Assembly: GCA_044433415.1 (NCBI GenBank) | Contig: JAWXTP010000166.1 | Span: 1-5,453 of the forward strand | Direction: 5' to 3' | Length of the DNA: 5,453 nucleotides | From: JAWXTP01 sp044433415 | Lineage (GTDB): Bacteria > Bacteroidota > Bacteroidia > Bacteroidales > Rikenellaceae | Shown: in pieces, positions 1-4,923 of the stretch | Layout of the letters: each line of letters starts with the position of its first letter | Position numbering within the stretch: the first letter of the stretch is position 1 | Notes under the pieces: generated by a model | The model's database searches: none | Told to the model about the DNA's origin: nothing | What the model saw: only the letters and a program-made list of their open reading frames with translations | Made by a program: the position numbers and the translations under genes

Positions 1-311
1 CTACAGTAATCACAGACAATCAATATGAACAGCTACGAAAGCACCCTACATTTAATGCGTTTGTTGCTAATGGCAGTATTATTGCAGTGAAAACAGATGA
101 AAAAAAGCCAGAAATTCAAGAAAAAGAAATTGTGGCTGACTTAAATCAGAAAGACAACTCAAATCAAAGAACTCCAAGCGACATTGGCGTAAAAAATGTA
201 GTTAATTGCGATAAAAATGGCAACATAATCGTAGAAGTAGAAGAAGATGAAAAGCCAGTAGAGGTTACTTCTGCCAAGAAGCCTACCAAAAAGTCTACTA
301 AAATAAAATAA
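1..311 (+). CDS. Small phage head-region protein, 5'-partial (C-terminal 102 residues)
   Basis: The reading frame is open from base 3 to the TAA at 309-311, so the gene begins upstream of the window. An internal GTG at 87 is not needed as a start, because good protein sequence (TVITDNQYEQLRKHPTFNAF, then VANGSIIAV) lies before it in the same frame. That segment, a short helix followed by a 'phenylalanine, any, alanine, glycine' turn and a hydrophobic strand, resembles the small domains found in accessory head or neck proteins encoded just before head-tail connectors, including Mu-like ones; this is family memory, not a search. The remainder looks disordered: an acidic patch (VEVEEDEKPVEV) and a lysine-rich end (SAKKPTKKSTKIK). 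It is followed by a DUF4054 adaptor gene in the same frame after 30 bases. The function is not established; a head-associated structural or DNA-contacting role is inferred from position and charge. Confidence 0.75.
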   Translation, partial: TVITDNQYEQLRKHPTFNAFVANGSIIAVKTDEKKPEIQEKEIVADLNQKDNSNQRTPSDIGVKNVVNCDKNGNIIVEVEEDEKPVEVTSAKKPTKKSTKIK

Positions 312-341
312 TTTTCTTATAGGGTATATAGTAACGGCATA

Positions 342-776
342 ATGGCAACGAGTAATACAATAGATGTAACTACCGATGATTTTAGGGAAGATTTCCCAGA
401 ATTTGACGAAAATACGTTTACTGATGAAGAAGTTCAAAGGTGTATTACTCGTGCCTACTGCTATTGCTCTCAGAAAAATGGGTCAATACTCAAAGGGGAT
501 TGCAGAAAGACAGCTATAGAGCTTATGACTGCCCACTTATTGACGATATGGAAGAGAACACAAGACGAAGGAATAACGTCTAACTACGGTATAACAAGTT
601 CATCTAAAATAGGAGAAATATCTGTTAGTATGTATCAACCTACTACTAATAGCCTATTTCAATATTGGATAAGCTCAACGGCTTACGGTATGGAATATTA
701 CGCATTACTTATGGCTAAATGCCCAACTCCATTATTATTTGGAGGAAGTAGTGAAAGGGTTTATTGGACTAAGTAA
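342..776 (+). CDS. DUF4054-type head-tail adaptor (connector) protein
   Basis: Probable head-tail connector that docks beneath the portal ring. The 144-residue product has the family's landmarks in order: FREDFPEF near residues 14-21; a helical core with AIELMTAHLL at 58-67; GEISVSM at 91-97 after a serine/glycine-rich loop; and FQYWISSTAYG from 106, followed by an aromatic YYALL segment. The family usually shows an FxxxFPEF start, an 'ELLTAHLL' helix, a 'vgxvSVS' strand and a 'W..TxYG..Y' end, so the match is good, and the length is typical. ATG 342 is the first start codon after the previous stop. Its ribosome binding site is poor (TAGGG at 320-324 is too distant). Four cysteines (residues 40, 42, 54, 127) are unusual for so small a virion protein. 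The TAA stop shares one base with the next ATG. Confidence 0.88.
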   Translation: MATSNTIDVTTDDFREDFPEFDENTFTDEEVQRCITRAYCYCSQKNGSILKGDCRKTAIELMTAHLLTIWKRTQDEGITSNYGITSSSKIGEISVSMYQPTTNSLFQYWISSTAYGMEYYALLMAKCPTPLLFGGSSERVYWTK

Positions 777-1255
777 TGACATCTAAGTCTAGTAGAAACT
801 CAAAGCAATTCAATAAAGTTAAGTCATTTTTTCGCTCACTAGACAAAAAAAAGAGTATAGTTTATTGGAAGGACGAGTTTAACGCATTTAAAGGAAATCT
901 AAACGATAAGGGAGGAGTTGCAGGAAATGCAATAATACCTCCTAGACCGTTTATAAAACAAGGAATAGAAAATGGATTACAAAGAGCGAAAGTGGAATAC
1001 GTTAAAAGCGTAAAGGACGGCTTTAAAAAGCTTGATACAAAAATCCCTAGGCAAGGGCTGTTTGAAGCAGGAAATGCTCTTGCAGGCGGCATAAAAGAGT
1101 CCATTGATAGCTTATTTGAGCCAGAGCTTAGTCCTATGACTATAAACATAAGAAGAAGCAATGGCAATGATAGTACAAAACCTTTAATTGATACAGGAGA
1201 GATGAGAGACTCGTTGAGAGTTTTGGTTGTCGATAAGTCATTTTTACAGCAATGA
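776..1255 (+). CDS. HK97 gp10 / Mu gpG-like head-tail or tail completion protein
   Basis: Likely neck protein that completes the head-tail joint or the upper end of the tail. In the 159-residue product the diagnostic pieces are IPPRPFI (54-60), a long amphipathic helical stretch (about 62-115), SPMTINIRR (119-127) and PLIDTGEMRDSLRVLVV (136-152). The 'iPpRpF ... sp.Ti..R ... plidTG.mrdSl' arrangement is characteristic of the gp10/gpG-like virion morphogenesis group. The N-terminus (about 1-27) is very rich in Lys, Ser and Phe and may be flexible. ATG 776 overlaps the previous TAA by one base (TAATG), so translation is probably coupled; a GAAAGGG at 753-759 is rather far upstream to act as a Shine-Dalgarno site. 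The gene ends in TGA and overlaps the next gene by four bases (ATGA). Whether it serves as head completion or tail completion protein cannot be decided from sequence alone. Confidence 0.85.
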   Translation: MTSKSSRNSKQFNKVKSFFRSLDKKKSIVYWKDEFNAFKGNLNDKGGVAGNAIIPPRPFIKQGIENGLQRAKVEYVKSVKDGFKKLDTKIPRQGLFEAGNALAGGIKESIDSLFEPELSPMTINIRRSNGNDSTKPLIDTGEMRDSLRVLVVDKSFLQQ

Positions 1256-1611
1256 GTAATTTATTATTAAAAGCATTAAAATCCATAAAACCCAAGTCAG
1301 TGTATTACCTAAAATTCACAGGAGGGACAAAGACGGTTGGTGGTGTAAAAAAAGTAGAATACGACTATCCTATTTTAATATCGCAAGCGTCAGTACAGCC
1401 AGTTAGTACTTATTTGGTTCAGCAACTAGGATTGGATACCCAAAAACAGTATAGAAAAATATTTGTACCGACAAACGCATTGGCACTAGACGAGCAAAAC
1501 TCATCTGATAAGTTTGAGTTCGATGGAGGAAAGTGGTCAATCTGGGAAAGTAAAATTTGGGAAACTTACGATGGGTGGAATAACGTTATAGTGGTTAAGG
1601 ATAAAAATTAA
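1252..1611 (+). CDS. Phage collar/neck protein
   Basis: Short 119-residue protein resembling those annotated as 'phage collar protein' in contractile-tailed phages. Visible family-like features are an N-terminal helix (about 1-12), a strand-rich core, ASVQPVS near 46-52 followed by QQLGLD (57-62), YRKIFVP (67-73), SDKFEFDGGKW (85-95) and DGWNNVIVV (107-115). In such proteins a 'sVQPv....y..lGLd' segment is followed by 'sgD.i.fdG..w.v' and a terminal 'W....GW..v.v' strand, so the order agrees. The local IWES-K-IWET doubling at about 97-105 is a small oddity. The start codon lies in an ATGA overlap with the preceding stop, has no ribosome binding site of its own, and probably depends on re-initiation. 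The gene ends with tandem stops (TAATAA, 1609-1614). Assignment rests on motif pattern and on its place between the gp10-like and terminator genes. Confidence 0.75.
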   Translation: MSNLLLKALKSIKPKSVYYLKFTGGTKTVGGVKKVEYDYPILISQASVQPVSTYLVQQLGLDTQKQYRKIFVPTNALALDEQNSSDKFEFDGGKWSIWESKIWETYDGWNNVIVVKDKN

Positions 1612-1614
1612 TAA

Positions 1615-2220
1615 ATGGCAGATGGATACAACAGCATAAGGAGTGAACAACAAATTTATAGTGATATAGGTGGGTTTATATCTTCTTTTTTATCTACTCA
1701 AGGATTAAACGATTGGGTTGATGGAGTGCTTCAATGGGGTCAAGCTACAATACAAGGGCTTCAATCTCCTAGCTTATTGATGAATATTTCGGATAGCACA
1801 AAATACGGATTGCAATCTACAAAATATAAATGGGATAACGAAACGTCTACTGGATATTCTACTATAGTTTACTATAGGCTTATAGATGTAGATTTTACAT
1901 TTTACAAAAATCAAGATGGATTAGTTGATAGCGAATTTAACGAAAATGATTATAAATCTCCATTAGACGTAGCAGAAATGATTAGGACATATATATTGAG
2001 CGATATGGGAATAGAAGCATTGCAAGCTATAAACTATGGCACTTATAACTCAAACAGAATATCCAACCCAACATTTACAACAGAAGAAAACACATACGCA
2101 AGAACACCGAGATTATCTATAACATTCGCAAGGAAAGAGACTATAACTCGAACTTACGATAGTTTCGTAACATACGAAGAAGAAAAAGAACAATTTAGCA
2201 CAAACATAAAAAAATTATAG
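1615..2220 (+). CDS. Neck/tail terminator protein, gp12-like (LIC_12616 type)
   Basis: Probable terminator that caps the head-proximal end of the tail tube and helps join tail to neck. The 201-residue product has an N-terminal helical part rich in Trp and Gln (about 10-50), then SPSLLMNIS (51-59), a strand pair ending in YRLIDVDFTFYKNQ (87-100), the helix SPLDVAEMIRTYILSD (115-130), and RTPRLSITFARKETITRTYD (163-182), followed by a charged C-terminal tail. The 'iDFy......a..ia..ir.....' segment and the later 'r..l.i.f.r...i.r..d' strands match the general form of the LIC_12616 / gp12-like neck terminator family. Two bases after the previous stop a second TAA is present, then ATG 1615; AAGGA at 1597-1601 is a possible but distant (13 nt) ribosome binding site. 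Its position immediately before the sheath gene is standard for a terminator. Confidence 0.82.
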   Translation: MADGYNSIRSEQQIYSDIGGFISSFLSTQGLNDWVDGVLQWGQATIQGLQSPSLLMNISDSTKYGLQSTKYKWDNETSTGYSTIVYYRLIDVDFTFYKNQDGLVDSEFNENDYKSPLDVAEMIRTYILSDMGIEALQAINYGTYNSNRISNPTFTTEENTYARTPRLSITFARKETITRTYDSFVTYEEEKEQFSTNIKKL

Positions 2221-2236
2221 CAATAAACAGACAAAT

Positions 2237-2242
2237 AGGAGA
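2237..2242 (+). promoter_or_regulatory. Ribosome binding site of the sheath gene
   Basis: AGGAGA lies 7 bases before ATG 2250. It is a strong Shine-Dalgarno match, much better than those of the connector genes upstream, and fixes the sheath start. It suits a protein needed in many copies per virion. Confidence 0.85.
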
Positions 2243-2249
2243 ATAGACA

Positions 2250-3800
2250 ATGGCATTATCAATGAGCAGATATGTTGACATAACTTCATCAGCAGGTGGA
2301 GCAAGTGCAGTAACATATAAAGAAACAATAGGTAGGTTTTTTACAACCAATAGACTGGCACCGATGGGAGAAGTATTAGAATTTACTAGCTATAAAAATG
2401 TTTATAGTTATTTTGGTGAAGATGCGTATGAAACCCAAATGGCATACAAGTATTTTAGCTTCATATCTAAGAAACAAACTTATCCAAAGAGGTTATCTTT
2501 TGCGAGATACACTACAACTGCAACTGGTGCAGAAATCATAAGTGGCATAAACAGCTTTTCGGTGGACTCTTTCACTACACTAACAGATAGTACCATTACG
2601 TTGAATTACGTAGACCCAATATTGGGATTACAGACAGGAACTACTGCTGAAATGGATTTTTCTAGTTCTACCACCCTTGCAGACGTAGCAACTATATTGC
2701 AATCGGCAGTGAGGTCTATACAGGTGGGAACGCTAACCCCATTCGATGACGCTACGGTAACATACGTAGATAACTTGACTACAGCGTTAAACGGAACTAG
2801 ATTTATATTGCAAATGCCTTCTGGGTTTGGATATTTCGAACTTCCACTAAGTAGCGACAATTTGTTATCTTACTTAGGTTGGACTACTGCTACAGAGGTA
2901 ATTATAGGAGATGGTAATAGTGGCTCTAACAGCATATCTCAAGAAGTAGAAAGAGTTATGGATATATCTAATAACTGCTACACATTCGCATTTTTAGAGG
3001 ATTTAACTATAGATGAAATAACATCAGTAGCACAATGGAATACATTTGCAAATAGTCAATATATGTATTGCGTATGGGCTAAAGATTTGAATACTTTATA
3101 CGATAGCTATCAGCCTGCATTGGAAAACGATGACTTGACTTGGATACAGTACGACAATATAAACGGAAGTCAGTTTTACCAACCTATGGCTATCGGTGCT
3201 TGCATAGACTATAGTAAACCTAGCTCTAGTACAAACTTTATGTATCAATCGTTTAGTATAGACAAGCCAGTAGTATATGATAACAGCGTAGCAGACAAAT
3301 TGGATACATATAATATAAATTACTACGGTGCAGTTCAGCAAGCAGGCGTTCTTGATAGCTTTTTGCAAAGAGGGAAGTGCCAAGGTCAGTTTGCAGACGC
3401 TACGATTGGGTTTAACTCTATATGGCTAAAGAACGCCGTTGAGGTTGACATATTCAACTTGTTCAGAGGTAAGAACGCTGTCCCTGCAAATAACGATGGT
3501 ATAGGTATGATACAAAGTGCATTGGCTAATGTGTGGGCTAGAGGTATATCCAATGGAGTTATATTGGTGCAAAAAGATTTATCGGATAGTGAGAAGGCAT
3601 TTATAGCAAATTTAACAGATGATGAAAATGCTTGGTTGGAAGTCTACAACAATGGATATTGGTTCAGTTCTTATATTGAAACTAGTACCGACCCAACTAC
3701 TCTAGGCGAAAAGGTATTTAATTACACTTTAATTTACGCAGGTGCAGACCAGATACGTAAGGTAGTAGGTAGTCATATAGCAGTAACAACAGCACAATAA
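2250..3800 (+). CDS. Contractile tail sheath protein (DUF3383 type)
   Basis: Major tail sheath subunit that polymerises around the tail tube and contracts at infection. The 516-residue product shows the DUF3383-like plan. An N-terminal beta region (to about 45) leads to SYKNVYSYFGEDAYETQMAY (47-66), the 'V..yFG..s.e...A..YF' signature of sheath proteins. PKRLSFARY (79-87) follows. A strand-rich inserted domain spans about 100-215, with DFSSSTTLADVATILQSAV (136-154) and a TRFILQMPSGFG strand (183-194); this 'i.fs..ttl..vA..iq.ai ... rF.i' layout is usual in the family. A Rossmann-like core (about 225-375) includes CYTFAFLED (243-251) and a Trp/Tyr-rich stretch. The C-terminal region has IWLKNAVEVDIFNLF (391-405) and a final beta part ending AGADQIRKVVGSHIAVT. 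It has a strong ribosome binding site and is separated from the terminator gene by 29 bases. It is at the longer end for such proteins. Confidence 0.92.
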   Translation: MALSMSRYVDITSSAGGASAVTYKETIGRFFTTNRLAPMGEVLEFTSYKNVYSYFGEDAYETQMAYKYFSFISKKQTYPKRLSFARYTTTATGAEIISGINSFSVDSFTTLTDSTITLNYVDPILGLQTGTTAEMDFSSSTTLADVATILQSAVRSIQVGTLTPFDDATVTYVDNLTTALNGTRFILQMPSGFGYFELPLSSDNLLSYLGWTTATEVIIGDGNSGSNSISQEVERVMDISNNCYTFAFLEDLTIDEITSVAQWNTFANSQYMYCVWAKDLNTLYDSYQPALENDDLTWIQYDNINGSQFYQPMAIGACIDYSKPSSSTNFMYQSFSIDKPVVYDNSVADKLDTYNINYYGAVQQAGVLDSFLQRGKCQGQFADATIGFNSIWLKNAVEVDIFNLFRGKNAVPANNDGIGMIQSALANVWARGISNGVILVQKDLSDSEKAFIANLTDDENAWLEVYNNGYWFSSYIETSTDPTTLGEKVFNYTLIYAGADQIRKVVGSHIAVTTAQ

Positions 3801-3803
3801 AAT

Positions 3804-3808
3804 AGGAG
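3804..3808 (+). promoter_or_regulatory. Ribosome binding site of the tail tube gene
   Basis: AGGAG lies 9 bases before ATG 3818, in the 17-base gap after the sheath stop. It is the same AGGAG core as in the sheath leader and supports ATG 3818 as the start. Confidence 0.85.
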
Positions 3809-3817
3809 ATTTTTAAA

Positions 3818-4261
3818 ATGGGTTTTGTAGATATTACATCAACAGGCAGTAAAGTAATCATAATAGACGTAGTCCACCCAGTGGGCTATGTCATAAAACA
3901 GGGTTCGGTTGACGCACCTTTCGTATCTGGTTCGGACGCAGTTCAAATAGGAACATCAGCAGTTGGCATAAACAACGACCACGTAAACTGGCGAACTCCT
4001 AGCTTGCTTAGTATAGCAATAGCAGTAATACCAGACAGCGATGACGATAAGGCATTGAGACTTTCTGCTATGTATAATAGAACACAAAGTGGCAATTATA
4101 ATCCAAACTCTACTCAAATATACATCGAAGAGCCAAATGGAAATAAATACTTGATGACGAACTTTGCTATGAATACTGCACCTTACTTAAATTCATTGAA
4201 TAATGACGGCAGTAAGAGTACTAAGGTTTATACCTTTGAAGGCGTAACTCAAGCGTTATAA
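3818..4261 (+). CDS. Probable tail tube protein
   Basis: Likely the major tail tube subunit, forming stacked hexameric rings inside the sheath. The evidence is mainly position (directly after the sheath, directly before the chaperone pair), size (147 residues, typical for a tube) and a nearly all-beta pattern. Strands can be read at SKVIIIDVV (11-19), VGYVIKQGS (22-30), LLSIAIAVIP (63-72), ALRLSAMYNR (79-88), TQIYIEEP (99-106) and KVYTFEGV (136-143). The 'f.....d......d......n' loop with a later 's.l..i.l.l...s.....L..l' strand-helix unit recalls the DUF3277/phiTE-like tube group, but I would not fix the family by eye. The N-terminus (FVDITSTG) closely resembles that of the sheath (YVDITSSAG). 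The gene ends in tandem stops (TAATAA, 4259-4264). A minor tail protein is the main alternative, but no other gene here could be the tube. Confidence 0.82.
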   Translation: MGFVDITSTGSKVIIIDVVHPVGYVIKQGSVDAPFVSGSDAVQIGTSAVGINNDHVNWRTPSLLSIAIAVIPDSDDDKALRLSAMYNRTQSGNYNPNSTQIYIEEPNGNKYLMTNFAMNTAPYLNSLNNDGSKSTKVYTFEGVTQAL

Positions 4262-4282
4262 TAAAAAATTAAATAGAAAAAG

Positions 4283-4287
4283 AAAGG
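4283..4287 (+). promoter_or_regulatory. Ribosome binding site of the tail chaperone gene
   Basis: AAAGG lies 7 bases before ATG 4295 in the 33-base, AT-rich gap after the tube gene. It is weaker than the sheath and tube sites, which fits lower need for a chaperone. No hairpin terminator is visible in this gap. Confidence 0.6.
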
Positions 4288-4294
4288 CGACATA

Positions 4295-4780
4295 ATGGCA
4301 AGAGAGACCAAAGAAATAAAGTTAGGGGATAAGGAATACAAGATAAACGAAGTTGACCCTATTACAGCCCAAGAGTTCAAGCTAATAGAGATAGCAGGCA
4401 AAGAATTTAGGATAGACAAACTAGACGTATATGAAACAAGGCATATACTTTTCAGATACCCATTGACTGCCTTGTCGAAAGACGAAGAAGATTATGAAAA
4501 AAATGAAAAACTTTTTGATATGTTGATGTCGCACGTAGAAGTAAAGCTTCCTACTGGGGATTGGCTAAAGCTTGAATATAGAGAACTAGTGCGTCAACAC
4601 GTACCTCCAATGGGATTTAAAATCCTAGAGAGAGAGGTAATAGACTTAACTACAAATTTTTTTACAGATGGAGTTTTCCAAGATTTGACTGCGACTCTCC
4701 TAGAGCTGACGGCACAGAAATTTATAGAAATGTTGACCCAATTATTGCCACAGTCATCGCAAGTGGAAAAGCAAGCCTAA
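4295..4780 (+). CDS. Tail assembly chaperone, short form (lambda gpG analogue)
   Basis: Zero-frame product of the tail chaperone gene, 161 residues. By analogy with lambda gpG and similar proteins it would coat the tape measure protein and recruit tube subunits during tail assembly, and not remain in the virion. It opens with two similar strand-turn-strand units (LGDKEYKINEVD at 10-21 and IAGKEFRIDKLD at 33-44), then helices with RHILFRYPLTALS (49-61), a charged DEEDYEKNEK stretch, and WLKLEYRELVRQHVPPMG (90-107). After the slippery run at codons 121-123 the frame continues for about 38 residues as an amphipathic helical tail (LTATLLELTAQKFIEML) to the TAA. Recognition is by position between tube and tape measure and by the overlapping start-less extension frame, which is the mark of this gene pair; primary sequence similarity I can judge is limited. 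Confidence 0.85.
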   Translation: MARETKEIKLGDKEYKINEVDPITAQEFKLIEIAGKEFRIDKLDVYETRHILFRYPLTALSKDEEDYEKNEKLFDMLMSHVEVKLPTGDWLKLEYRELVRQHVPPMGFKILEREVIDLTTNFFTDGVFQDLTATLLELTAQKFIEMLTQLLPQSSQVEKQA

Positions 4781-4920
4781 GAGACATAAGGGAATATTAT
4801 TCATTAGAGGACGTTTTTGTTATATGGGAAAGCATAGCTATACCTAAATATAATGAGCATATCTACTGTAAAAAAGCACAAGAAGAGCAAGAGCGTAAAA
4901 GAATTTTAAACAGGATATAG
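4295..4920 (+). CDS. Tail assembly chaperone, -1 frameshift fusion (G-T type)
   Basis: Predicted frameshift product of 208 residues: 122 from the zero frame, then 86 from the -1 frame, with base 4660 read twice. The -1 frame is open from 4621 (after a TAA at 4618-4620) to the TAG at 4918-4920. It holds no ATG, GTG or TTG codon in that stretch, so it cannot be an independently started gene by normal means. Its sequence looks like a genuine chaperone C-terminal domain: FYRWSFPRFD just after the slip, then DPIIATVIASGKASLRDIRE, YYSLEDVFVIWESIAIP and a charged helical end (KAQEEQERKRILNRI). The 'i..g.aSL.di...~sLeDv..~~e~~.i...n' form is common in T-like extensions of contractile phages. In lambda the rare gpGT fusion binds tube subunits through the T part; the same role is inferred here. 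Frameshift efficiency cannot be read from sequence. Confidence 0.82.
4654..4663 (+). promoter_or_regulatory. Programmed -1 ribosomal frameshift site
   Basis: The run AAATTTTTTT holds two overlapping slippery heptamers in the zero frame: A AAT TTT (4654-4660) and T TTT TTT (4657-4663). Both fit the X XXY YYZ rule, and slipping at either gives the same protein (Asn-Phe-Phe-Tyr). The site lies inside the only interval (4621-4780) where a shift could connect the two frames. A weak possible stem, 4670-4675 with 4693-4698 (four Watson-Crick pairs flanked by two G-U pairs), starts nine bases after the first heptamer; it is too weak to count as evidence for a stimulator. Confidence 0.8.
4912..4915 (+). 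promoter_or_regulatory. Ribosome binding site of the tape measure gene
   Basis: AGGA lies 8 bases before ATG 4924, inside the last codons of the frameshifted chaperone frame. It supports ATG 4924 as the tape measure start and places that start three bases after the TAG. Confidence 0.65.
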
Positions 4921-4923
4921 AAA

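Noticed and set aside
87..311. A separate small gene starting at GTG 87
   Set aside because: The same frame is open back to base 3 with protein-like sequence before the GTG and no clear ribosome binding site, so it is the end of a longer gene.
159..437. Minus-strand frame with a hydrophobic, Phe/Ile/Tyr-rich product
   Set aside because: It lies opposite two + strand genes; its apparent membrane character comes from the complement of A-rich, lysine-coding DNA.
862..1167. Minus-strand frame opposite the gp10-like gene
   Set aside because: Fully antisense to a gene with recognisable motifs; no ribosome binding site or domain seen.
1538..1566. Short TGGGAAA direct repeat in the collar gene (IWES-IWET)
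   Set aside because: Only a few bases long and explained by aromatic strand sequence normal to the end of this protein family; noted in the gene entry only.
2606..3383. Two minus-strand frames (2606-2860 and 3096-3383) within the sheath gene
   Set aside because: Both are antisense shadows of a well-supported sheath gene and have no recognisable features.
4262..4294. Possible transcription terminator between tube and chaperone genes
   Set aside because: AT-rich but with no GC stem followed by a T-run; genes continue in the same direction with a ribosome binding site.
4780..4920. Sequencing error instead of programmed frameshift
   Set aside because: Cannot be fully excluded, but the zero-frame tail is itself protein-like, a canonical slippery run is present in the right phase, and this gene position is the known site for such shifts.
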